A stretch of DNA of 19,729 bases from Candidatus Fermentibacterota bacterium (GTDB lineage Bacteria > Fermentibacterota > Fermentibacteria > Fermentibacterales > Fermentibacteraceae): contig JAAYTY010000164.1 in assembly GCA_012523605.1 (NCBI GenBank), forward strand, positions 1 to 19,729, read 5' to 3'. Both the position numbers and the translations under genes were made by a program. How positions within the stretch are numbered: position 1 is the stretch's first letter; each line of letters opens with the position of its first letter. Positions 5,756-13,280 of this stretch are shown here, piece after piece. The notes under the pieces were generated by a model. The model had not been told where the DNA came from, ran no database searches, and saw only the letters and a list, made by a program, of their open reading frames with translations.

Positions 5756-6550
5756 TCAACTCCCTAGGCGCGCCACCCTTCTCTCGACATCCTTCCTGAT
5801 CTTCTCGTACGAGGGCGGAGGCCCCTTTGGGAGGCTCCTCCCGTCGAGGAGCACTTCGTCGATGCGACCCCACTCCTCCGCGGCCTCGCGGGTCGAAGTG
5901 TCGATCTCCTGGAACGCAACCTTGTCCCCGAACTCGGCGGCCGCCCGTTTCGCCCGCTCGTACGTGAGGTTCCGAGCCAGGCACCATCCCCTGCAGAACG
6001 CAGTGATGTTCACTTTGCCGGGCACGGGTCTCGGCAGCTTCGAGGGCTTCGACGGCCAGCGGGGCGGGACAGCATCGTTCGAGAAGGGCTTCCACAGTAG
6101 GGCGGTGATGCCCCGGCAGTCAGCCGTGCGATAGCCGTGCCTCCTGAACCAGGCCGCCCTCATCCAGAACGGCAGACGGACGCCCCATGCGGCCATGCCT
6201 TTCGCCCCCAGGCTCCGCGCATCTTCCTCCGCCGCCGCGAGCAGGGCGCCGCCCATCCCTTTTCCACGGAAGTCGCCCCTGCCCTGCCTGTAGCCGTGGA
6301 CATGGATGCAGTAGATGAAGTAGAGCCCCTCTCCGACGACGTGCGAGTGTTCCACGGGCCCGTACTGGATCATACCTCCCTCGACCCCGTCGTCGTCCAG
6401 GGCGAGCTTGGCCCTCAGACCAAGCTCCGCCATGTTCCTGTCGAGCCACTCGCGGCGCCTGGGCCCAGCCTCCTTCGCATCCTCGGACCAGTCCTCGAGG
6501 CAGAGGCAGAAGAGGTCCTTCCGGTCTTCGGTGAGGTCTGTTACCCTCAT
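5756..6550 (-). CDS. GNAT acetyltransferase fused to a YoaP/thioredoxin-like domain
   Basis: 264 residues, start ATG 6550, which overlaps the upstream stop (ATGA) and has AGGGA upstream. Residues 1-155 form a GCN5-related N-acetyltransferase: the acetyl-CoA loop reads RGKGMGGALL at 95-104, followed by SLGAKGMAAWG and WFRRHGY. Residues about 178-264 form a second domain, VNITAFCRGWCLARN...FGDKVAFQEIDTS, with Cys186 and Cys190 (CX3C) in a thioredoxin-like beta-helix pattern. This layout matches YoaP-type acetyltransferases as I recall them. The substrate is unknown. It is last in an operon with a two-component system and a Cys-rich protein, so regulation by that system and a redox or metal link are plausible inferences. 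Confidence 0.85.
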   Translation of the reverse strand: MRVTDLTEDRKDLFCLCLEDWSEDAKEAGPRRREWLDRNMAELGLRAKLALDDDGVEGGMIQYGPVEHSHVVGEGLYFIYCIHVHGYRQGRGDFRGKGMGGALLAAAEEDARSLGAKGMAAWGVRLPFWMRAAWFRRHGYRTADCRGITALLWKPFSNDAVPPRWPSKPSKLPRPVPGKVNITAFCRGWCLARNLTYERAKRAAAEFGDKVAFQEIDTSTREAAEEWGRIDEVLLDGRSLPKGPPPSYEKIRKDVERRVARLGS

Positions 6551-7173
6551 CTTCCCTGCACCCCGGGAATCCGTATCGTGAACCGGCATCTGCCATCGCC
6601 GGCAAGCAGAGATTCGTCCACGGTCACGTCCACGGGCCTGCCGAAGACCCCCTCGTAGATACCCCTGTACCACCCTGCGCTGCAGCAGCAGTACTCCTTC
6701 GGCAGGCCGCCGTGCGTTTCGCGCGACAGGGGGCAGAAGCAGGCGGCAATCTGTTTTTCCCGCGGAGTGGAAGCGGCAGAGAAGGCTGCCGGATCGCGCG
6801 GCCTTCGAATCTCGACTATCACGCCGTCCTCGATGAACGGATCTCCGAAACGGCCGGGGTTCTCCCGCATGGCCCTCACCACGGCCTCCGCGCTGCCCGT
6901 CTCGCGATACAGCCGGCGCAGCACGAGGATGTCTCCCTCGCCGAACTCCTCTGTGAAGACGCAAGAGCGCTCCAGCATGATCTCACGCCTGGCGGATTCG
7001 TCGGGCACTTCCACCTCAAGCCTGGCCTGAGCCTCCCGCGACCACTCCGCGATCTCCTCGAGGTCGTCACCCAGGGCCTCCCATCCAGCGGTGACGCGGC
7101 CTCCGGCGCCGAGTCCCGCCCTCCGGTCGATGGAAGCCTCCCATTTCCTCACCTTGTCGGCAAACCAGCTCAT
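6547..7173 (-). CDS. Cys-rich protein resembling DUF6144 / V4R-like domains
   Basis: 208 residues, start ATG 7173 with GGAGG 4-5 nt upstream; the stop overlaps the next gene's ATG. The N-terminal half is helical and charged. The C-terminal part has a distinct pattern: AACFCPLSRETHGGLPKEY at 143-161, YCCCSAGWYRGIYEGVFG at 161-178, then DVTVDESLLAGDGRCRFTI. Seven Cys (71, 145, 147, 162-164, 196) could bind a metal or an Fe-S cluster. The ending 'poorly conserved helix, V-V--S-L-GD-RC-F-I' resembles V4R or ATC-hydrolase-like folds, and the whole recalls DUF6144; I am not certain of either. Tight coupling to the GNAT-thioredoxin fusion suggests that they act together. Confidence 0.8.
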   Translation of the reverse strand: MSWFADKVRKWEASIDRRAGLGAGGRVTAGWEALGDDLEEIAEWSREAQARLEVEVPDESARREIMLERSCVFTEEFGEGDILVLRRLYRETGSAEAVVRAMRENPGRFGDPFIEDGVIVEIRRPRDPAAFSAASTPREKQIAACFCPLSRETHGGLPKEYCCCSAGWYRGIYEGVFGRPVDVTVDESLLAGDGRCRFTIRIPGVQGR

Positions 7174-7190
7174 GCGACCTCCGACATCTC

Positions 7191-8438
7191 TCAGGCCGGG
7201 GATGCGCCCCGGATGCCGTCTCCCCTCGGAAGAACGAGCTTCACCATCGCGCCTCCGAGGGCCGATCGCCCGTAGGTCACCGAGCCTCCGCAGAGCTGTG
7301 CGATCCTCTCCACGGTGGCGAGGCCCAGACCGGTCCCGCTGCTGGAGGGGCTCTTCACGAAGGGCCGTCCGATGCGCCCGGAGAGGGAGGCGTCGAAGCC
7401 GGGCCCGTCGTCCGAAACTTCTATCCGGGGAGCCGGACCTTCACCTTCGATAGAAACCTCGACCCTGGAGCGGCAGTTCTGCAGGCCGTTTCTCACGAGA
7501 TTCGAGACCGCTCTCTGGATAAGAGCCCTTTCTCCGTACAGCGAGCCCGATCCTCGAACCTCGACGATCTTGCCGGGGTGTGTGAAGCCCTCCGCTTCGG
7601 CAGCCTCCCTCGCCAGGGCGGAAAGATCCACCTCTTCCGATTCCCCCGGTGAAGAGCGGCCCAGCCTGTTGAAGGCCAAAAGCTCCGCGAGAAGGGAATC
7701 CAGTGCGGAAATGTCTCTCTCCATGGCTTCGATCCTTGCGTCCGGAGCCCCGCCCGACTCGCGCAGCATCTCCAGCGCGAACCTCATACGGGCGAGCGGA
7801 GTTCGAAGCTCGTGGGCCACGCTGCCCAAAAGTTCCTGATGGGAACCGACGAGGTCGCTGATGCGCGCGGCCATGGAATTGAACGTGACTCCAAGGGAGT
7901 CGAGGATGTCCCCGTTCTCCCTGGCCGGCACCCGCGCCGAGAGGTCGCCCGCTCCGAGCTGGAGCACGGCCTTCCGAAGCCCTGCGAGCCTGGCCCGCAG
8001 GGGGGCGAGGGAGGCGAAGAGGGACACCGCGGTGGCTCCGAGCAGGATAGCGACGAAGCCCCAGGCCGCCGCGCGCGTGAAAATCTCCCGCCCTCGGGGC
8101 ATCAGGGGAACCTCGACGAGGAATCCGGCCTCGACCGGGAGGCCCGGCAGGAACATGCGGCCGGGCCGGGGCATGGGCGGCTGCAGGCCGGGGCGGGGAC
8201 CTTCGAACGGGACGACCCTGACCTCTCCGAGGCCCAGGGAGTCGCCCTTTGCGAGAATCTCCCCGGGCGATGCCCCGGGATGGTCAATCACCCATTCCCT
8301 CAGTTCCATGAGATTCCCCGCGTAGAGGGTCCTTGCGCGCTCGGGGGCCACTCTGAAGGTGAGGAACGAAGTCAGCACGACCGTTCCCAGCAGGCTGAGC
8401 GCCACGGGCAGGTAGATGCGAAGGAACAGCCTGTTCAC
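7191..8438 (-). CDS. Sensor histidine kinase (two TM, HAMP)
   Basis: 415 residues. The start is GTG 8438, forming a GTGA overlap with the response regulator stop. TM1 spans about residues 8-29. A small periplasmic sensor of roughly 90 residues is rich in Pro, Gly and Arg. TM2 spans about 122-144, and a HAMP linker follows to about 196. The HisKA box is SVAHELRTPLARMRF with phospho-acceptor His209. The ATPase domain shows N317 in NLVRNGLQ, DDGPGFD at 343-349 and GTGLGLA at 368-374. All catalytic motifs are intact. The short sensor lies outside the cytoplasm, so it probably reads a periplasmic or envelope signal. It resembles RstB/CpxA-type kinases. The next gene starts 17 bp downstream. Confidence 0.96.
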   Translation of the reverse strand: MNRLFLRIYLPVALSLLGTVVLTSFLTFRVAPERARTLYAGNLMELREWVIDHPGASPGEILAKGDSLGLGEVRVVPFEGPRPGLQPPMPRPGRMFLPGLPVEAGFLVEVPLMPRGREIFTRAAAWGFVAILLGATAVSLFASLAPLRARLAGLRKAVLQLGAGDLSARVPARENGDILDSLGVTFNSMAARISDLVGSHQELLGSVAHELRTPLARMRFALEMLRESGGAPDARIEAMERDISALDSLLAELLAFNRLGRSSPGESEEVDLSALAREAAEAEGFTHPGKIVEVRGSGSLYGERALIQRAVSNLVRNGLQNCRSRVEVSIEGEGPAPRIEVSDDGPGFDASLSGRIGRPFVKSPSSSGTGLGLATVERIAQLCGGSVTYGRSALGGAMVKLVLPRGDGIRGASPA

Positions 8439-9136
8439 TTCTCGCCGTCACCCCCGGCCAGCATGTAGCCCACCCCCCTGACCGTCCTTATGAGGTCGCG
8501 CCCTCCGGGCAGGGCGTCCAGCTTCCGCCTGACCCTGGACACGAGTACATCGACGGACCTGTCGAAGGGATGGAAGTCGATACCGCGAAGCTCCTCCACG
8601 AGTCTGGCCCTCTCCTGGACCCTGCCGGCCCTGCGGGCGAGGAGGGTCAGCAGGTCGAACTCGGTGGTCGTGAGGTCCACCTTCGACCCTCCGCAGGTCG
8701 CCGTCCGGGCCGAGAGGTCTATGTGAAGGGGGCCCGTCACGAGGGTCTCGGCTCCCTCGTCCGCGGCGTTCCTTCGCAGGAGCGCCCGCAGACGCGCCAG
8801 AAGAACCCGGGGGGAGACGGGCTTCTGCACGTAGTCGTCAGCGCCCAGCTCGAGGCCGACCACTTCGTCGGTCTCCCCGCCCAGGGCCGTGAGGAACAGA
8901 ACCGGCCCGTTCCAGGAGGCTCTGAGCTCCCTGCAGACATCGAGCCCGTTTCCGTCGGGAAGCATGATGTCGAGGATCGCCACGTCCGGGCGCATGGACA
9001 GGATGCGCCTGACCGCGCCTTCGGCTTTCCCCCAGCGGTCCACATCGAAACCGTGCCCTGCCAGGTAGTCGGCTATCAGCCCCGCAAGGGCCGGATCGTC
9101 CTCCAAGAGGAACACCCTGGAGCGATTCTCCTTCAT
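8435..9136 (-). CDS. OmpR/PhoB-family response regulator
   Basis: 233 residues, start ATG 9136 with a GGAGAAGG ribosome site. The receiver domain is complete: acidic pair Glu12/Asp13, phospho-acceptor Asp56 in VAILDIMLPDG, Thr83 and Lys105 (VQKP). The C-terminal winged helix shows TTEFDLLTLLARRAGRVQ, then FDRSVDVLVSRVRRKLD and IRTVRGVGYML, typical of OmpR/PhoB. It is first in a four-gene operon with its kinase, a Cys-rich protein and the GNAT fusion. It probably controls its own operon or other envelope genes; the target is unknown. An 85-bp gap separates it from the divergent secreted-protein gene, with no clear promoter visible to me. Confidence 0.96.
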   Translation of the reverse strand: MKENRSRVFLLEDDPALAGLIADYLAGHGFDVDRWGKAEGAVRRILSMRPDVAILDIMLPDGNGLDVCRELRASWNGPVLFLTALGGETDEVVGLELGADDYVQKPVSPRVLLARLRALLRRNAADEGAETLVTGPLHIDLSARTATCGGSKVDLTTTEFDLLTLLARRAGRVQERARLVEELRGIDFHPFDRSVDVLVSRVRRKLDALPGGRDLIRTVRGVGYMLAGGDGEK

Positions 9137-9221
9137 GACCTTCTCCGCCGCTGTCAGCCTATGTTACCGGAACCTATTCTAAGCTGCCGGGTATCCAGTG
9201 CGTACCCTGACAGGAGGAACC

Positions 9222-9788
9222 ATGCACAGTCTCCATATGATTCTCGCCTGCCTCGCCGCAGCAGGCGCAGGCGCGGCGGCCGCGACGCCATACCTGATTC
9301 CCGAGCCGGGGATCGTCTTCGAGTGGCTGCCCCGGGAACTGGAAGTCCCCGTCGAGGGGATACTCACCGAAGAGAGCGGCGCCGTGTCCAGCGGCCCTGC
9401 GGCCAGCGGGACGGAGTACCATATCCACTACTGGCGGGAGGACGTGCCCCAGGGTGCCGGCAGGTCGGAATGGCTCGAGACAAGGCTCGCGGCCATGCTG
9501 CCCCCCGACGCCCCCGGCACCTGGAGGCTGGGCGACATCCAGTGGGTGGAAGGGAGCAGGCTCGCCGGCTGCAGCAGCTCCCTGTCCATGGGGCTCATGC
9601 CGTTCCTCAACTTCAACCTCGTCGCGGAGAACGGGGCTGTGCTGGGACGGGGAAGGGCCTATGCGGCTTTTCGCAGGGGGTACTCGGTCCTGATCTACTG
9701 CCTTGCACCCGAGGAGCATTCTCTCGACGCCGTCACGAGCCTGGAGGGAATGGTGCACATGATGCACCTGGCGGAGGAGCAGGAATAG
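9222..9788 (+). CDS. Exported protein of unknown function
   Basis: 188 residues from ATG 9222, chosen because AGGAGG ends 4 nt upstream; a GTG at 9198 would lie before this site. Residues 1-20 form a signal peptide (MILACLAAAGAGAAAATP). The mature chain has no motif I recognise. It includes FEWLPRELEVPVEG, YHIHYWREDVPQGAG and a C-terminal LEGMVHMMHLAEEQE. The fold looks mixed alpha/beta, about 165 residues long. It is divergent from the two-component operon, which might regulate it, since the control regions are shared (85 bp). It converges on secDF, with a hairpin between. Confidence 0.75.
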   Translation: MHSLHMILACLAAAGAGAAAATPYLIPEPGIVFEWLPRELEVPVEGILTEESGAVSSGPAASGTEYHIHYWREDVPQGAGRSEWLETRLAAMLPPDAPGTWRLGDIQWVEGSRLAGCSSSLSMGLMPFLNFNLVAENGAVLGRGRAYAAFRRGYSVLIYCLAPEEHSLDAVTSLEGMVHMMHLAEEQE

Positions 9789-9792
9789 AAGC

Positions 9793-9814
9793 GGCGGGCC
9801 CCGGAGGGCCTGCC
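9793..9814. terminator. Hairpin between convergent genes (terminator-like)
   Basis: GGCGGGCCC-CGGA-GGGCCTGCC forms a 9-bp stem (one G-U pair) with a 4-nt loop. It lies 4 bp after the secreted-protein stop and 26 bp before the secDF stop on the other strand. It fits a bidirectional terminator, though no strong T-run follows on either side. Confidence 0.55.
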
Positions 9815-9839
9815 CCTACCCGCCCGGTTCTCCGATGTT

Positions 9840-12626
9840 TCAGGCGGCGCTGCGCCTGCGGCTCCTCCAGTCCACGAGGAACATGCTCGCGATGAAGATC
9901 GAAGACCATGTGCCCGTGATTAGCCCGGCGCACATCGTGATAGCGAAGTCGGCTATCTCGCCCTCGCCGAAGATGAAGAGGCACATCACGGCCAGGAACG
10001 TGGTCAGCACCGTGAGGATCGTCCTGCTCATGGTCTCGTTGACGCTTATATCCACGGTCTCCTCGAAGGTGCGGCCCTTCCTCAGCCTGCGGTTCTCCCT
10101 TATCCTGTCGAACACGACGATGGTGTCGTTGATCGAGTAGCCGATGATGGTCAGCACCGCGGCGATGATCGTGAGGGAGATTTCGATCCTCATGACCGCT
10201 ATGAAGCCCAGCGTGACCAGCGTGTCGTGCACCAGCGCGAGCACGGCGGCGAAACCCCACTTGAGCTGGAAGCGATACCAGATGTAGATGATGATGGCCG
10301 CCCATGAGAGCAGAACGGCGCTGAAGGCCTTGCTCCTCAGCTCGGAACCGACCCTGGGGCCGATCTGCTTGATCTGGGCAAGCCCCTCGGCCTCGCCCGA
10401 GAGCGGAGAGCATCCCGTCTCCTCCAGGGCTGCGTTCACCGTCTCGGTTTCGCTGGTGGTGGTCCGCACGACGAAGGCCCTGCCCTCGCCGGCATAGTCC
10501 TCCAGCTCCTGCACCTGAACGTTCTGAAGGCCGGCGTTGATCAATTCGCGCCTGAGTTCGGAGATTCCCTGGGTTTCCGTGTTCACTATGCTGGTCTCCA
10601 GGCCGCCCGTGAAGTCGATGGACATCACGAAGCCCCCGCGCAGGGCGAAGGCGACCAGGCCCGCCAGGATGACGGCGAGGCTGACGAGGTATGCCCTGTT
10701 CTTGATGGCCACGAACGGGATCCTGGACTCGTGGAAGAACTTCATGACCCCCAGGTGGATGTCGGACCTCTTCGGGCTCCTGAGCAGCAGGTCGAACAGC
10801 GACCTCCCGAATACCAGCGAGCAGAACAGGCTGGCGAGGATGCCTATGGAGAGCGTCACCGCGAAGCCTCTTATCGGACCGGTTCCGAACCGGTAGAGCA
10901 CCAGCGCGGTTATGAGCGTCGTCAAGTTCGAGTCGAGGATCGTCGTGAAGGCCCTCGAGAAACCGGTCTCGACGGCGGCCCTGATCCCCTTGCCGCTGCG
11001 GCGCTCCTCGCGTATCCGCTCGAAGATCAGCACGTTGGCGTCAACGGCCATTCCTATCGTAAGCACGATGCCCGCGATGCCCGGCAGGGTGAGGGTGGCG
11101 CCCAGCCCGCCCACTCCAAGCCTGGCCAGAGGCCCGGGGAAGCAGAGCACGGCGAAGATCAGCAGCATGTTCAAGAGGAGCCCGAGAGTGGCGATGACCC
11201 CGCCGGCGGAGTAGTAGGCTATCATGAAGAGAGCCACGATCGCGAAGCCCACGATTCCGGCGATCATGCCCCTGTTCAATGCGAGCCTGCCGAGGCTGGG
11301 GCCTATGGTCTGCTCCTCGGCGATCACGAGCCTCGCCGGGAGGGAGCCGGCCTTGAGCACCAGCCTGAGGTCCCTCGCCTCCTCCAGATCGAATCCGCCC
11401 GAGAGCCTCGTGCTCGTTCCGGTGATGCGCTCGCGAATAGTGGCAACGGAATAGACCGTGCCGTCGAGGATGATGCTCACCCTCTCGTCCACGTTCTCGC
11501 CCGTTATGCGCGCCCAGTTGGCGGAGCCCTCATGGTCGAACTCCAGTATCAGGTAGGGGGACGTGCTGAGGGTCTGCGAGTCGCCCATCCGCACGATGAC
11601 GTTCGTCAGCGACGCTCCGGTCAGCGAGTAGTATGGGCGCTCGACGCCCACGGCCTGGTCCCAGCCTCGCGTCACGTCGCGCGGGACGAGGAAGGCGGAA
11701 CGGAACGTGCCTGACGGGGTGTCGGTCTCGCGGCCGAAGGCGAACTGCAGATTGCGGGAAGCGAGGATCGAGTCCACCCCCGGGCGCGTGATGATCTCGG
11801 ACAGCCGGTCGAACTGCTCGCCGGACCTCACTATCCAGTCACCTGGAGAGATGCTCAGCTTGCCCGCGACGATCTCGTCCGCAGCCTCGAACAGCCCGGA
11901 AAGGGATGTCTCCGTCTGCTCCGGCATGGGGAGCTCGACAGCTCCGCCCTCGATGCCGGCCGTCTGCGACGCGGGAGGTTGCAGATTGCCTGCGGGGATG
12001 AGGGAGTCGGCCGCCTGCAGTGAGTCGGGAGCGGAAGCCTGGACCGACGCCAGATGACGGTCGATCTCGGCGATGGCCTGGACGGTGGAGATCAGGCTGG
12101 TCTCGGCATTGGGATACGCGACGAGCTTGAACTCCAGCAGGGCCTGCTTCTCGACTATGGCGCGAGCCCTGGCGGGGTCGCGCACGCCCGGCAGCTGGAC
12201 CACGATGCGATCGTCGCACTGCCTGGTTATCGAGGGCTCCGAGACCCCGAACTCGTCCACCCTGTTACGAATGACCTCCAGGGCCTGGTCCAGCGCCTCG
12301 GAAGGCTCCATGCCGGGTCCGGGCTCTATGGTATAGGCGAGATACATCCCGCCCTGGAGATCGAGGCCGAGCCTTATTGTTCCCAGGCTGGTCCTGTAGA
12401 GTTCGCGGTAGTCGGCCAGCATGGCCTCCCCGCCCTCCTGACGCATCTCCTCGAGGAGAGCGCGGTAGTGCGGGTTCGAGGTCTCGGGCTGTACGCTGGC
12501 CTCGGCCCTGTCGCGCTCGATCTCGGGCAGGGAGAACCACTGGAACGTGGGCCACACCATGACCAGGCCCAGGACGAAGAGCCCGAGGGAGCCCCAGAGA
12601 CGCCAGTTGACCGATGATCGCTTCAT
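9840..12626 (-). CDS. secDF: SecDF, single-chain protein-export membrane subunit
   Basis: 928 residues containing both SecD and SecF, an RND-type proton-driven partner of SecYEG that pulls proteins out on the periplasmic side. The start is ATG 12626 with AGGAGG about 10 nt upstream. SecD has TM1 at about 10-31, the GLDLQGG motif at 87-93, a P1 head and six TM segments in total. A low-complexity linker rich in Ala, Ser and Pro (about 195-225) sits inside P1. The SecF part begins at about 628, with its own TM1, VMSIDFTGG and IGYSINDTIVVFDRIREN. Fused SecDF is known in Bacillus and other lineages; E. coli has separate genes. No yajC or secA is adjacent. Upstream, on the same strand, lies a 129-aa membrane-anchored protein and a structured leader. 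Confidence 0.97.
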   Translation of the reverse strand: MKRSSVNWRLWGSLGLFVLGLVMVWPTFQWFSLPEIERDRAEASVQPETSNPHYRALLEEMRQEGGEAMLADYRELYRTSLGTIRLGLDLQGGMYLAYTIEPGPGMEPSEALDQALEVIRNRVDEFGVSEPSITRQCDDRIVVQLPGVRDPARARAIVEKQALLEFKLVAYPNAETSLISTVQAIAEIDRHLASVQASAPDSLQAADSLIPAGNLQPPASQTAGIEGGAVELPMPEQTETSLSGLFEAADEIVAGKLSISPGDWIVRSGEQFDRLSEIITRPGVDSILASRNLQFAFGRETDTPSGTFRSAFLVPRDVTRGWDQAVGVERPYYSLTGASLTNVIVRMGDSQTLSTSPYLILEFDHEGSANWARITGENVDERVSIILDGTVYSVATIRERITGTSTRLSGGFDLEEARDLRLVLKAGSLPARLVIAEEQTIGPSLGRLALNRGMIAGIVGFAIVALFMIAYYSAGGVIATLGLLLNMLLIFAVLCFPGPLARLGVGGLGATLTLPGIAGIVLTIGMAVDANVLIFERIREERRSGKGIRAAVETGFSRAFTTILDSNLTTLITALVLYRFGTGPIRGFAVTLSIGILASLFCSLVFGRSLFDLLLRSPKRSDIHLGVMKFFHESRIPFVAIKNRAYLVSLAVILAGLVAFALRGGFVMSIDFTGGLETSIVNTETQGISELRRELINAGLQNVQVQELEDYAGEGRAFVVRTTTSETETVNAALEETGCSPLSGEAEGLAQIKQIGPRVGSELRSKAFSAVLLSWAAIIIYIWYRFQLKWGFAAVLALVHDTLVTLGFIAVMRIEISLTIIAAVLTIIGYSINDTIVVFDRIRENRRLRKGRTFEETVDISVNETMSRTILTVLTTFLAVMCLFIFGEGEIADFAITMCAGLITGTWSSIFIASMFLVDWRSRRRSAA

Positions 12627-12782
12627 GTGCGGCAGAACCTCCTGTCGGAACTCCGGCCGCCCTCGTGCCGTTCGGCAGGGTGGCGGGGCTCCGGCCACCG
12701 GGATGGGAACCGATGTGCCCGGGCAGACGCCCGGACCCCGTTATGGAACGGGATGAATACCGCGCGGAACAGCTTGTGTCAA
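12627..12782 (-). promoter_or_regulatory. Putative secDF promoter and structured 5' leader
   Basis: On the minus strand, TTGACA (12782-12777) is followed after 17 bp by TATTCA (12759-12754): a perfect -35 with a poor -10. The implied leader of about 120 nt holds several hairpins: CCCGTT/AACGGG at 12737-12752, CCGGGC-loop-GCCCGG at 12719-12734, a GGTGGC/GCCACC stem, and TGCC-GAAC-GGCA. The CGGCA arm of the last could instead pair with TGCCG between the ribosome site and the ATG. This would allow control of SecDF translation, but this is a reading by eye without energy calculation. Confidence 0.4.
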
Positions 12783-12793
12783 CGAGAGAAGGC

Positions 12794-13183
12794 TCACTCG
12801 GAGCTGGTGGGTTTCAGCTCGAGCCTCAGAGGCCTTCCGTCGGGATACGCCGCAAGGAACGAGAGCCCGCCGTCGGGCCTGGCCGCAGTGGAAAAGCGGG
12901 GGCATCCGGATGAGCGAAGCGCCCTCGTCAGGTACAGGTTGGCCTGGGTCATCGAGAAGAGGCGACCGTCCAGGTCCATCACAAGGACAGTGGTGTCGCC
13001 CCTCACCTGGACTCGAGGCATGCCGCCCAGAGCCACCCTGCCGCAGAGAGTCTCTATGTCCGGCGGTTCCCCCTGCGGGCCGGCCTCGGCCGGGCGCGGG
13101 GGAGGCGACTTGACCGCGACGATCACCAGCCCTCCGGCGATCGCCACGGAGATGAGCAAGGCGAGAAAAGCCGACGCCTTCAA
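12794..13183 (-). CDS. 129-aa membrane-anchored protein upstream of secDF
   Basis: The start is TTG 13183, with GGAGG about 8 nt upstream; no ATG or GTG fits. Residues 5-24 form one hydrophobic segment (FLALLISVAIAGGLVIVAVK), either an uncleaved anchor or a signal peptide. A Pro-rich linker (about 26-42) and a small soluble domain of ~85 residues follow, with Cys47 and Cys94. The domain includes RVQVRGDTTVLVMDLDG and ends YPDGRPLRLELKPTSSE. I do not recognise the family; it is not YajC. The gene precedes secDF on the same strand by 167 bp and is itself preceded by a foldable leader. The position recalls secretion-monitor genes such as VemP before secDF2, but no known arrest motif is visible. 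Confidence 0.75.
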   Translation of the reverse strand: MKASAFLALLISVAIAGGLVIVAVKSPPPRPAEAGPQGEPPDIETLCGRVALGGMPRVQVRGDTTVLVMDLDGRLFSMTQANLYLTRALRSSGCPRFSTAARPDGGLSFLAAYPDGRPLRLELKPTSSE

Positions 13184-13193
13184 TTCCTGTCCT

Positions 13194-13255
13194 CCGGACG
13201 GCAGTGCCTGCGCTATCGTGGCACAGCCTCAATTCTCAGGCTATCTTCCGTCCGG
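13194..13255. promoter_or_regulatory. Possible three-way-junction RNA element between divergent genes
   Basis: CCGGACGG (13194-13201) pairs with CCGTCCGG (13248-13255). Inside are two adjacent hairpins: GTGCC/GGCAC (13204-13208 with 13220-13224, 11-nt loop) and AGCCT/AGGCT (13225-13229 with 13238-13242, 8-nt loop). The result is a compact three-way junction. On the minus strand the closing arm runs directly into the GGAGG ribosome site of the 129-aa gene (the arm's last GG is shared), so folding could hide it. On the plus strand the element ends 25 nt before the beta-barrel gene's ATG. The folding strand is undetermined. Confidence 0.4.
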
Positions 13256-13280
13256 GTCAACAGCAACGCCGGAGGTTCAG

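Noticed and set aside
12719..12752. The two hairpins upstream of secDF as an intrinsic terminator for the 129-aa gene.
   Set aside because: Neither stem is followed by a T-run on the minus strand, and secDF lies on the same strand just beyond, so a leader role is more likely than termination.
12627..13280. Extending the 256-aa beta-barrel gene leftward to 12627.
   Set aside because: That stretch covers the 129-aa minus-strand gene and hairpins. ATG 13281 has a proper ribosome site and signal peptide.
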